Assembly (NCBI GenBank): GCA_024305405.1
Contig: JAKNDB010000107.1
Coordinates: 3,890,501-3,954,500 of the forward strand
Direction: 5' to 3'
From: Dirofilaria immitis
Lineage: Eukaryota; Nematoda; Chromadorea; Rhabditida; Onchocercidae
DNA: 64,000 nucleotides
The notes below the pieces were generated by a model. The model saw nothing but the letters and a program-made list of their open reading frames with translations. It was not told the origin of the DNA and searched no databases. Within the stretch, counting starts at the first letter, position 1, and the number at the start of each line of letters is the position of its first letter. Below, in pieces: positions 1 to 12,755 of this stretch. Both the position numbers and the translations under genes were made by a program.

Positions 1-3000
1 TTTATGTGAATTGATTGTATTTTAATTTCATTTCTTTTTCGTTTTTTGAAAAGCAAATGAACCCAATAAAATTTATGATAATTTTTATATTTTCTTTTCA
101 AAATGATATATATATAAGTTATCATTTTTAGTTGAAAGAACAAATTTTTGATTTCTATTTGTATTTAATAATTTCAAATCGATTTTAATTTTTAAGATTA
201 ATTCTATCGATTTTTTTTCTCGAGACTAAATTTATTTCAGAATATACTAATACCAGTTAACGCATTATTTAGCTTTAAAAACTACTTCGTTTTTTTCTTT
301 TTATTTAAACTAACAGATTAAGTCTTGAGAGTTGTTTTCAAGTTAATTTACTTAAAAGTATTATAAAACAAAGTTTTTTTAAATTATCATTGATAGGATT
401 AATTTTGAAAACTGTTTTGCTTTTCACGTTGCATTATTTTTTCATAAGGATTATCTAAGCATATCACAACAAAAAATGATTTTAAGTTATCATTGATAAG
501 CAAAATATTATTCCTTTTTTTATCACAACTCATTTGATTTATCTTTGAAAGCATCACAAAAAGGTGTTTTTTTAATTTTTAAACAAATTCTGTCAAAAAT
601 TTTAGCAATTTCAGATATGAAGTATATTCGTAGATCGATTTACAAAACATGGTAGAATTGAACGCTGATATGGTACCAATAAGGTTAGTTGCTGTATCAA
701 CGTAATTTAAAAAAACAAAAGTTCTCACTGAAATGAAATAAATTTTTTTATAGAATTGGACGAAGTAATCGAGGAATAAACAAATGAAAATATTTATTTA
801 CTATCTATTTTAATATGATTTGCATAATATTTTATAAATTAGTTTTCAAAGTTTTTTTTGATGATTGTTAAGCTAAGAACTTTCAAATGTAATTACAAAC
901 TTCAAATAAACTATAAAAATATGCTTAAATTTGGTGAGTGATAACAGAATAATCAATTTTATTATTTATGTTTATTGAAAAATAATTTATTATAAGCTTT
1001 TCATAACGCTAATTATTTTTCCTAAAATTCCTAACTTTTTTAGATAATAAATTACGTTTATATGAAATTAATAAAAAATTAATTTATAATTAATTGCAAG
1101 ATATTTTGATTAGTAATCAAGGTGTTATGTGTAGAAATATGATAAAATAATTGATATATATGTTTAATCAATTTTATACAATAATAATAATCTTATCATT
1201 AAAAAATTTATTGTATAATAGTTATTTATAATTAATTATTTACAAAAATATGATAAAATGAAAGAATATTATTAAATAATTGATATATAATTATAATTTT
1301 GTTAAAATGATATATATATATATATAGATAATAATCATTTTATCATATCTTTGCAATAATGTTTTAATTATTATTAAAATATTTGATAATTAATTAATTT
1401 CCAAATATTTGAATCATTTCTTTTCAATTCGTATTAATCGATCCATTCCTGTTTGCTTTTTTATTTTTGTTTTGTTTTTTTTTGTTTTTTTTTGATATAT
1501 TTTTTTCGTCTTTCTAATATACAAACAATGTAAGGAAAAGAAAAGAAATGTATGAAATAGAAGAGACAGTTGGTGAAACTTTTTTTATTTTTTTTCTTCT
1601 CAAGCAAGTACACATAGAAGGAACACATGAATTTCACATGAAATTTGTTGAATAAATTCAAAGTTTAGAAATGATTGAGTAAAGCATTGAATAATGGCAA
1701 TTTAATCCGACAGACTTAATATATATTGTAAGTTTTCATATTAATATTTTATTTTTATTTTTTCTTTTCTTAAATTTTATTCAAAATTTTCACTTTTCTC
1801 TTTCGTTCTATTTATATTTTATTTAAATTTTATATTTAATTAATAATAAAAAATATTTATTATTAACATATATATGTTAATTATTATTTCTTTTAATTAA
1901 ATTTTTATTATAATTTTTGATTTCTTAAATTATTATTTCTTTACTGATAATTTCTTCTTTTTATTTTCAATTGTAAAGAAAAAATTTAAATAATAAAATT
2001 AATTAATATCTGATAATAAAGCCATACTGAACAAAATAAATCAATCGAAATACATTAATATTTGACTTATATTTTTATTTCACTCATAACGCTTTTCTTT
2101 AATAGAAAGTTAAAGATTGATTTAATAGAAGGCAAAATAAATTGCTACTGATATCATTTCAATCTGAGAATGATAAGTTTCAGATAGCTTTGATAATATT
2201 TCCCTTAATATTATACTATTGATTTTAATATCTGAATATTTTAAACTATAAATTCTAACATTTTAGCAATATCAAACAATTAATAATAATTGAAATAAAT
2301 AAATAAGTGCAAAATTAAGTTGCTATAATGAAAAGGAATTTTTAGCAATTTATATAAAACATAAAATCCTCTGTGATGAAATCTTTTCGTTCATATTTTG
2401 ATGTGATCATATAAAATCAAATGATTGATTTAATAATACAAATTCTTGACCTTTTCAACTTGACCTTTGAAAAATTTCACATATTTTTAGATGAATTTTT
2501 AGCTTTCGGAATTGTCATTGTTTATTCTTCTTTAACTATTGCTTTCCAGCTATTTCATATTTTTTTTAAATCATCAATCATTTGATAGGATATTGCGAAA
2601 GTAATACTTATTCCTTTGCGATCGTATTTCTCTTCTTTCTTTCCGTTTTTTCGAGAATTGAATATTTGCCGATAATCGCAAGGAATTCAAACAAACGAAT
2701 ATTCTTTCATAATTACATATATTCATATATTGGTTTGCTATAATTTTTATTAGAAAATAATATTAAATTCTTAAAAATTCAATTAATTTTTCAATTATAA
2801 TGTAAACAAAATTTTTAATTCAATTTTAATTATTGTAATTTTAATTTAAAAAAATCAAATTTTAATGATTAGAAATATTACGGTCGATAAAAAAATTAAA
2901 AATTTATGATTTAATTAAAATAAAAAACCATTTTATATTTTCATCCTCTCATCTCGCTTTCCTTTTTTTCTTCTTTTTCTTCCTTTCAATTATTCTATCA

Positions 3001-3238
3001 TTTTTCTTATTTTCTCATTCCAAAATTGTTTATTACTGTAAATATTATTTCATAGTAAAAATGCCATTTAGCAAATTTTAATTAAAATAAATTTTTAAAA
3101 TAAAAAAGTACAAAACAAAATATTTATCTTAATATAATCGCAAAAATAAGAAAAACAAGTCGTAAATTTTTTTATTTTATTTATTTTTTTAATTTTAAGT
3201 CCGAATAATTTACAAATTATTTTATTTAAATTTTCCTT

Positions 3239-3546
3239 CGTCCTTAATTTTCCCTCTTCCTTAATTTTCTCTCTTCCTTAATTTTCCTCTTCCTTAATTT
3301 TCCCTCTTCCTTAATTTTCCCTCTTCCTTAATTTTCTCTCTTCCTTAATTTTCCCTCTTCCTTAATTTTCCCTCTTCCTTAATTTTCCTCTTCCTTAATT
3401 TTCTCTCTTCCTTAATTTTCCTCTTCCTTAATTTTCCCTCTTCCTTAATTTTCCCTCTTCCTTAATTTTCCCTCTTCCTTAATTTTCCTCTTCCTTAATT
3501 TTCCCTCTTCCTTAATTTTCCCTCTTCCTTAATTTTCTCTCTTCCA
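3239..3546. repeat. CT-rich minisatellite, about 18-bp unit
   Basis: About 17 head-to-tail copies of a unit of the form tccctcttccttaatttt, with units varying by one or two bases (ccctc, ctc and tctctc variants). The pyrimidine-rich strand is the plus strand. There is no coding potential. Confidence 0.95.
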
Positions 3547-6500
3547 ACTTTTTTCTATCGCCCATTGTTTTTTTCAATCTCGAAATATTTTTAAAACGCT
3601 GAAAATTTTTGTGGCAAAAATTTACTTTAAAAATTTTTCTTACTTAAATAAATGAATGAAAGAGAAATGACAATTCTTTTAAAACAATTAATTGAGAAGA
3701 GGAAGAGACATTGAAAATTTTAGAATTACTCTGCAAATTAATTTTTATCAATTATTTAAAAAATTAAACATTCTTTCTTCTGATTTGCTTTTTCTAAATT
3801 TATATTAACAATAATCATAGAAAAAAGTTAATATTTTTTTAATAAAATAAAACAAATAAACAAAATAAAATTAATTCATTTTTTTATTTTAAATATTTTA
3901 TTATTTAATAAAAATAAAACTTTTCTTCACTCTTTTTGCTTGCATTCTTGTTAAAAGGTAAAATTGGTAAATAAATTATATAATTTTTATTTTTAATAAA
4001 ATATTAATAAAACAAACAGAAATTAAGAATAGAAATAGGATGAGAAAAACAAAATAGGACAAGGATTTGAAGCAATTAGCAAAATTAAAAAGATAAGATA
4101 TGATAATCAAAGGAACGGGACGGTAGTTATAATAAGAAAAATTCATATATATATGTCTAATTAATCAATTTTTTTTACCTGAACTCTTGAGAAAGTTCAT
4201 TATTTAGTTATTAAGTGATAAATTTTTCATATCAATTTATGCTGTTATCAATCGTAATTTTTATCTTATAATATGTTTGTGAATTGTAATTTACTTCAAT
4301 ATTAATTAAATTTTATACAAAATTTCAATTCTATTAATTAATCATAATATTTACCGTATTTATCGAAACATGTAATACTCTGAGATTTTATAAATAATTC
4401 ATATCATTGCTAATTAAAATTTATGCAAATTATAGTTTATATATATATACATTTATTTATCACATATATACTTATGAATTATAATATTTAAGAAGAAAAT
4501 TATAAAAATTTGCAAAATGAATACAACAAATTTTGTCAATGAATGATTAATAATTTTAACTTAACAATATTTTTCCTTTCTTTTCTGCTTTTTGCTTCGT
4601 TTTTTTCTCATTCTTTCTATCTCTCTCTCTTTCCCTCTCTCTCTCTCTCTATTTGTCTCTCTCTATTTCTCTATTAACATAATTTTCACTTATGTATACG
4701 TTTATTTTTATCTTCACTAATCATAATTTTTACATAAAAATTTTTATTTAAAAGCCCGAGATAAATATTATTATCATATCATTCGTTTATCACTTATTAT
4801 AAAACTAATGAAAAAAAAACGTATAACTAATCATTTGCCGGAAATTAATGATTTTATTTATTAAAAAAATGATATGTTATTTTTATGAAAATGATTGGAA
4901 ATTTCATCATAATATTTAAATCTAATTTTTGCAATTGTTATTTTTATATTTATATGGATGAATGATATCATCGATCAACATTTTATTCCTTTTTCCTTTC
5001 TTCTTTTTAAATATTTCAAATTTTGCTATTACCAATAAATTTGTTTGGGAATATTTCTACCTTTTATTTTAAGATGAACTTTTAGATTACATCAATATTT
5101 TTTATTCGATAAATTAATGAATTAATCAATCAATCAAATATTTTATCAGTAGATGAAATATAAAAAGTTATAAAATACTGCAAAGAATTGCTTTAATTTT
5201 ATTTTTAATTAAAATTTTTATATCATTTTAAAGTCTTAATTACTAAATGTTTTAATTAAAATACAATACGTATTTTATATATAAATTTTGCATAAAATTA
5301 TTTGTTAAATAATTTGCGATTTAATGTGATAAATTTTTTATTACAAAAAATTAAAACGAAAATCAAAAAAGTACAGGAGAATCTTTCTCGCTCATTAATT
5401 CCACTTCGTAAAATTAATCGCTCAAAATAGATTGATGTCATTTTTTTAAAGTGATGTCAAGATTGCTGTCAACTTGATGTCATCTTTATTTTTAAGTAAA
5501 TGTCCGCAACGAAAAGTTTTAGTGTAACAAAATTTTATACCATTTCTCACAAAGTTAGGATTTAATTGGGAAGGGAACAAAGAGATGACAAAATGATGAT
5601 ATTTATTTAAATTTTTCTTATACCGCAATATAATATAAACATAGATGGAAATTAAATTCTTGAAAAATAATTATTTCCAGCAATTATGATAATATTTGTT
5701 ATTAGATAATCAAATTTGTTGCTTTCTATTCCATTCCAATTTATATTTTTATAATTTAATATTTATTACTATTAGTTGAAATTGATTGTGAAAGAAATAT
5801 TTTCAAATAACACTTCTGTCTATTATTATATTTGAAATAATAAATGGAAATGAAAAATTTGAATATCAATTAAATCTATTATCTAAATTTAAGATAGTGA
5901 ATAACAGTGATCGAATCCAATAAATTCCTGCAATTATATAAAAATTTCATTCAGAAAAAAATTTATAAAATTTTATCAATTCACAAATATTAAAACTGCG
6001 ATGATTATTAATATTTGAATAATTTCAATATAATTTAATATTTGTTATATGCGAATTTTGATTTTAAGTAAATGAATTAATTTTTGAGTTATCGAGTTAT
6101 CGAAGAAACATTGATTTTAACTGATTTTATCAAAATTATCAATTTTAAGGAAAAAGAAGATTCAAATGGAAATCTATGATACCAATCATTTATGATTAGG
6201 GTCTGGCTAAGGAGCATAACTGAATCAGTGTTGCCTTACAAAATTTCATTTTTCTTGGCTTCAATTTTAGCTTCTTATTTTAGTTTACTTGGCATCATCA
6301 TAATTTCTTACTCATCCATGTTAAACAAAGTTTTTTCTGTTAAACAAGGCTGAATATAATTATTATTAATTTATCAATAAATATTTAATTTTATTTTATT
6401 AGAAATTAATATATTTTAAAATGTTTTGATCCAAATTTTACCTTTTCTTTAAAGTTTCATTTTAATTTATATAGAAATTTGTATTGTCATCAATTTTCTT

Positions 6501-8627
6501 CGTTTTATTCTAAATTTATTATTAAAATAATTCGTACATTTCTTTCTTCCATCCTTATCTTTTTCCCTTTAAATGATAATATTATCAATGAATGATTAAA
6601 GTTATTAATTCTTTTCCTTTTCCTATTTTCAATTTCTAATATTTATTTAATACAAACCAAAATCTTCCAATTTTCTTCTCTTCCCACTTCTTCCATCTAT
6701 TTTAAAAAGAATGGGAAGAATTATCAAATATTTACTATAAACAACAATGAAAAGAGAAAGAGAGAAAAAGAAAGAGAAAGAGAGGGGTAGAGCATTTAAA
6801 AAATTATGACGTCATCTCTTGAAATGTCTCAAATATTAAAGCTATTTGCTATATTTAGTAAACAATAAACAATAATAATAGTTGCAATAGGCAAACAAAT
6901 TGTTTATAATTGTTCTTTTCCATTTCTTTTTTGAAATTTAAATTTACTTTTAATCCCTCAACGTTTTTATTTAACACAGTTATCATATTTATCTAAATAT
7001 TTTAATTGATTCAATTACAAATTATCAATTAATTAAATTAATTATTAGTTTAATTAGCTTCTATAAAGAAAAAAGAAGTCAAATAATTATATTATCTTTT
7101 ATTAAATAAAATAATTTTTCTTTCTCATTTTGATTTTCTCTTTTATGTTTAAATTTTAATTACTTCGGCAATAATTTTGTAAAATTATATAAACTAAAAA
7201 TTTACTTTCTCTCATAAATAATTGATTAGTTTATTAAAATAATTAAATATTAATGATTTAATGAAAAATTGATAATTTCGAATAATTATAATATTTCATT
7301 TCATACTTTCATCACTTTAAGATTTATTATTTGTTGCGCAATACTTTTTCCTCATAAAAGAGCTGATAATTTTTGATGATAATTTCATATTAATTCAGAA
7401 TAATAGATTTTGTTATAACTACAAGGATATATTGGTAACATTAGAAATTAAATTAATATGAAAAATAATCATGCAAATTTGATAAATTCAATTATGACAG
7501 AAAATTGTATAACGAAAAATTATCAGTATAAGTGATAGCAATAAAATGTTTGATAACATAAAAATGCATTCAAGTAATTTAAAAATACAATTTATATATA
7601 TATATATTAAAAGTTCTGTAGTAAAAGTTATGTATCTTTTTTAGTAGCGAAAAAGGCTTTTGCTCGATAGTTTTTTTGATCAATCAATATTTAGCTGATT
7701 TATCTAAGAAAGAAAGAAAAATTGAAATTATTTAATTTTAATATATTGAAATAAGAGAAACAAGATTTGATCTCGCAAAAAAAATAATAAAAATGAAATT
7801 TTCTTTTTGCTAATTATATTTCTAATATTCTTTATAGTTGATAAAATGCTTCTGAACTAAATTGAGCAAAGGAAAATAAAAGAAACCTAAATGATTATTG
7901 CGATATATTAAAATTTAAAAAAAAAAAACAAATTAATTTTATTTGAGCAAAGAATTTCAGTTAAATAATTTTAGCATTTTTGTATTTTCACATAATCTTC
8001 TTAATATTATTTGTTCTAATGCATTAATTAATTAATTAATTAGATAATTAAACTCCTTCATAAGAAATACCAATTTGAGATTAGCAGGAATCATTTATAG
8101 TCTTATATTAGCTAATAATTTTATTAAAGCATCATCGTATGAGTATCTCTTACGACAACATGTTTACAAATAAATAATCTGAAATGGCTTTTCAAACTGA
8201 TTAGTTTTTTGATTTATCACAAGATATATAATTGATATATTTACTTCAACATATTACTGATCTTTGAGCTTTAAAAAATTCTCCTAATAAAATAGATTTA
8301 AATCAAGGAAGATGCTATTCGAGAGAGAAAATAAGAGCTTCCGTAAATATAAGACTTTTCTTGTCTTTTTTCCTTTCCCTCTCTTATTTATCACTATATT
8401 TCATTAAATGCTAAACTTCTCGTTGATAATTTTATTAATTGTTAAATTGAGCATTTTTATTTTGCGTTTGATATTGAAAACATTTTGATGTATTTGATAA
8501 ATAAACGGGTATTATTGATTTTTATTCTTTAAATTGAAAGTAAAATATTCGATGTGAGGAAATATTCCGATATATTTGACAAGATAAATCTATTTAAACT
8601 GAACGTGTAGATTCGACGTGGAAGACG

Positions 8628-8773
8628 TTTCGTTGTATCTATTGAAGTAAAAAAGTATTCATTGATTTATCATATGTGATAAATAACTATGAATATAATT
8701 ATCGTTATATCTGTTGAAGTAAAAAGTATTCATAATGATTTATCATATGTGATAAATCATTATGAATATAATT
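8628..8773. repeat. Duplicated 70-bp unit containing a long hairpin
   Basis: Two adjacent copies of a unit beginning near tgaagtaaaa(a)agtattcat. The second copy carries a perfect inverted repeat with 19-base arms (8727-8745 and 8750-8768) around a 4-base tatg loop. The first copy has the same core (tttatcatatgtgataaa) but decayed outer arms. Confidence 0.85.
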
Positions 8774-8984
8774 AATAAATATTAATAATTGTTATTAAAA
8801 CTAAAGTGTTTTTAAAATAATTTGTTAGCTGTTATTAGTAATAGGAAATGAAAATTTTATAAATTAAAATAATTTCTTTCTTTTCGTTGTATTGAAGAAA
8901 ATACAAAATTTATTTTTCGATTACAATTATTTCATTTTGGATAATATTTGTCTTTGCCTTCTTTTTTCTTTTACACCAATATTT

Positions 8985-9290
8985 ATAATGTCAACGATTG
9001 TCAATACTGGCTTTGATTCAAATTTCAAGGCGTTTTTTTTTTTCTTCAACCATTTCACTCTACTTCTCTCTCTTCCACATATTCATAGAAATGATTTATA
9101 TTTCCCTCATTTAATTTCAACTATTATCAATTGCTGGCTTCGATTCAAATTTTAAAGCGGTTTCTTCTCTTCTCTTCAAATATTCACAACAATAAACTAT
9201 CTTTCCTTTGCTTTTTTTTTTTTTGAAACAATATTTACGGTATCAATTGTTGGCTTCAATTCAAATTTGAAGATGTTTTTTTTTATTCTT
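8985..9290. repeat. Three degenerate direct repeats, period about 125 bp
   Basis: The motif tcaa-ttgtcaat-ctggcttt/cgattcaaattt recurs near 8992, 9118 and 9240. Each copy is followed by a T-rich run. The open frame across the first two copies is repeat-derived. Confidence 0.7.
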
Positions 9291-9526
9291 TTCCATGTAT
9301 CAATATACTCGTTATGAATTGTTCTTTTTTATAATCAATCCAGAAGAGAGAGAAAAAGTTTTACAAGGGATAGAAGAAAGGGAGAAAGAGGGAAAATTTG
9401 TTCTTCAATGCAAATTGGAAAATGACATCATTCTACTTCGTCTTCCGCCCTTCAATAGAGCATAATTTATTTTTGAAAAAGAAAAAATGCATCAATCTTT
9501 GTTTACATTCCACTTTATGTGTATGC

Positions 9527-9567
9527 GTATATGTGTGTGTATGTGTATATATATATATGCACCGTGT

Positions 9568-9605
<38 letters not shown>

Positions 9606-9640
9606 CTATATATATATGTGTATGTATGCGTATGTATGTC
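9527..9640. repeat. GT/AT microsatellite
   Basis: A long tract of (tg)n interrupted by tatatata blocks and gcaccg. It opens frames on both strands made only of V/C/Y/H/T, which are not genes. Confidence 0.95.
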
Positions 9641-10038
9641 GTTAAGTTTATCAATCATTTTTACAACTGATATGTAGTAAACAATAGTATAGTAGTAGTA
9701 GATTATTTCGGGGAAGTGGAAAGAGTGATAGGAGTATATTTGATAATTTAAACATTTTTGAAGAAATAGAAATGATAATGAAATATGAAAATTATAAATC
9801 GAAATGATTATAAAAAATTTTTCGCCAAAGGAAGAAGGGAAACCGGAATATTTCATTCCGGAAATAGCAAATTTGCTTCGAAATAATTCTCTCTCACTTT
9901 TTCCGTCTTTTTTTTAAAATTTTTTCTAACGAAAACATTTTAACACATCGTTTATAATCAAAGCAATTATGTTGCATATATTAATGGTAATAACTATGAA
10001 TAAATGATTATTTGCAAAAGTTAACAACAACTATATGA

Positions 10039-10440
10039 TAATTCTAAGAGGAATAACAACTACAGTAATACGATTCGAAATAATTATACGATACAGATAT
10101 ATTGTACATTCTAACTTTATCTTTACTACTATTCTATTTTTTTACTAATTGATAAAATCTTAAGGTCATTTGGTAGTGTTTACTTGCTTGCTATCGGATG
10201 ACAATATATTTGTTGCTCATGCTGCTGTAAACTAATGATGTAAATGATTTGTTCGAAGAAATACGATAATTTCAAGAGGATGGCAGTTACAGTATGATAT
10301 GATATACTGTACATTGCGAAGTTAATTTTACTATTATTATCTATTAATCTTTATAGCTTCGTGATGAAGTTTTTCGATCCTGTGCTAATATTTACTTGTT
10401 GCTGACGGATAATGATATATTTCTTGCTTTTTCTTTCTAT
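10039..10440. repeat. Diverged direct duplication, offset about 230 bp
   Basis: The segment from about 10039 (taagaggaataacaactacagta, then gtacatt, then a tttacttgcttgct... stretch) is matched from about 10271 (aagaggatggcagttacagta, gtacatt, atttacttgttgctgac). Order and spacing of the matching blocks are kept, which suggests an old tandem duplication. Confidence 0.6.
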
Positions 10441-10584
10441 TTTTACATTCTTTCCATTATCATACATGATCCAATTAAATTATAATTATCTTGTTGATCG
10501 ATTAGAAAGATCATATCTAAAATCATTTTCTTGATATGAAATTGAAAAAATAAGGAAAAGAGAAATCAATAGTTAAAGGTATAG

Positions 10585-10615
<31 letters not shown>

Positions 10616-11841
10616 GAGATTTCATGATTTGATGAATTCCCATCAAGCAATGTTTCCCGTAAATAATATTAAAAGCCAAAAAAAATAAATCTTAAAAGAG
10701 CGAAATGAAGAGAAAAGTAATCCAGAAATTAAAATTAGATATTTTTGTAAGATAACTAACTGATTGATCAACATATAATAATTTATAAGTGAAAAGATTA
10801 AAAAATATAAAACGTAAAAAAGAAACGATAAAAATTCCATCGATAAATAGGCTATTATATGGAAGAAAATGAATGGAATAACCTTAATAATATACAAATT
10901 CCCTTTATACTACTTCCGACTAACATGATCAATTATTCTGACTTGATTATTCCAATAATGAGCTTTATTTATAATTATTGGTTTAGTATTAGGAGAGAAA
11001 TGTATTTTTGACGTTTCAATAATCGAATGTTAAGCAAAAAGTTGTAATTCCATGCTATTCAAATATCTAATTATGAGATTAGAATAATTTTTTTCAATAT
11101 ACTATCCATTCTCTTTTTCTCTCTCCCTTTCTCTCTCTCCTCTCTCTCTACCTCTCTCTCTCTCTCTAATATCGATCCTTATTGAAATAAAAATGAAAAA
11201 AAAAGATGAGCATAAATTTACTGCACATTGCAATACTATTTCGTGTTAACGTCAGCATATAATTGCAGTGTTATCACGAAAGCTTATCATTCGCCGTATC
11301 TACCATCATATTTAGCTTACAACGAAAAAATATGCCATACACGGATTGTCATATTCAATTTCGTTGATAAGAAAAATTTTATTAACTTAATTTGTCTTAA
11401 TTACTTCCAGCAGAACATATCATCCAGAAAAATTCTCCTATGTTGTTTTTATCCATAACTTCAGTTTATAACGAGAAAGAATACATCATACATGGATCTA
11501 ACTTTTGCTGACAAGAAAAGTTGACAAAAACCTTATCACCTTACTCCTCTATCATCATCCACCTGAAAAAGGATTAAAGCCTGACATCAGCTCGCTCGCT
11601 TATTTAAAATCATCAATGCTACGAGAGAATCCCATCATCTAAGCCCAACAGGCCGACGTTTGGGCCGTTATATCCCGGATCATCCATATATTTGCAAATT
11701 TATTTTACGCGCCAGGTTGTATTACATCATTTAGTACCTTAAGCATATTTTTTCCCAGCTATTATGTATAGTCCGAAGATCAATTGATTAGTGATGTTTT
11801 GTGTTATAATACAAATCATTTAGTAAGTGTGTCATGGACAG

Positions 11842-12075
11842 TCGTTTGAAATTTATTTAAATTTTAGCAAATCTTTTTTCCAATTCATTCTTTATCAGTT
11901 TGCACGTATTTTGAAATTTGTTTGAATTTTAATAAATTGTTTTCCAATTCATCTTTGATCGATATATCATAGTTGAAAATTTATTAAAGTTTTAATAGAT
12001 CTTTTCTCATTTCATCGTCTATCGATTAATCATATTTCGAAATCTATTTAAATTTTAATGAACCTTTTCTCGATC
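11842..12075. repeat. Four degenerate repeats, period about 62-67 bp
   Basis: The block (t)ttgaaatt-tatttaaattttaa, then aatctttttccaattcat, recurs near 11842, 11910, 11971 and 12035 with drift. It lies 0.7 kb upstream of the first olrn-1 exon. Confidence 0.6.
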
Positions 12076-12755
12076 ATAACTGTTGATATTTTAAGAGTAA
12101 ATCACGTCACGTTCAATTTATTAAATAATAAATATGATTAAGCTTTTACTTCCTGTAATGAAATATTCAAATAAACTCGCAGAGCAGTGTATTCAAATTT
12201 AGCTATCGTAATTAAGTATTCGAGTAAATTTTTTAGAACAGTTTTTCAACAATATTAAAGTTTTCATTTAGTGTTTCGTCACTAAACATTTTTATTTCCA
12301 TTATTTAATCAATCATTTATTATGCAAAGTATTTTCTGCATCTCATACATTTTAGTACATTAGTTATTAAGTCAATTAATTTCTTGCAAACTTTATTTGC
12401 TTGTTTTTTTTTCACTTATTTCTAATCACTTATCAGTGTTCATTTTGAAATGAATATTGTTCATATATTTTTCAAACTTTCCTTCCTATTCTTTTTGCGC
12501 ATTTGATTTGATATTTTCAAATTTGTGAAATAGAAAATTTTTGCTTTTAAATCAATTTTTGTGACTATTATCAGAATGTGTTCGATCTCATTTCATACAT
12601 ATTTCAGTATTTTGTTTGTTTACGACATTTTTAGCTTGTTTTGATGAAAAAAATAATTTTATTTTTATTTTTGACAGATTTCTTTACTATGCTGACAGTA
12701 TTAAGGCATCTATTGGAATGCCATAATTTGCCTTCTACTACGAAACCTTTTACTA

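Larger units (their letters stand above)
1..12688. other. AT-rich gene-poor region with simple repeats
   Basis: No convincing coding exon was found in 12.7 kb. Open frames here are short, rich in F/I/L/Y/N/K as expected from AT-rich DNA, and show no recognisable domain. The region contains CT/GA tracts (about 4614-4672, 6743-6786, 11105-11168), the minisatellite at 3239-3546, a GT microsatellite at 9527-9640, degenerate repeats at 8628-9290, 10039-10440 and 11842-12075, and a less AT-rich patch at 11570-11770. It may include the promoter or distal 5' exons of the downstream olrn-1 gene, which I could not identify. Confidence 0.6.

Noticed and set aside
9398..9856. Long open frames on both strands across the GT tract
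   Set aside because: They consist of microsatellite translation (V/C and H/T runs) with no domain.
10643..10897. 84-codon hydrophobic minus-strand frame
   Set aside because: F/I/L/Y run typical of AT-rich DNA; no conserved motif or exon context.
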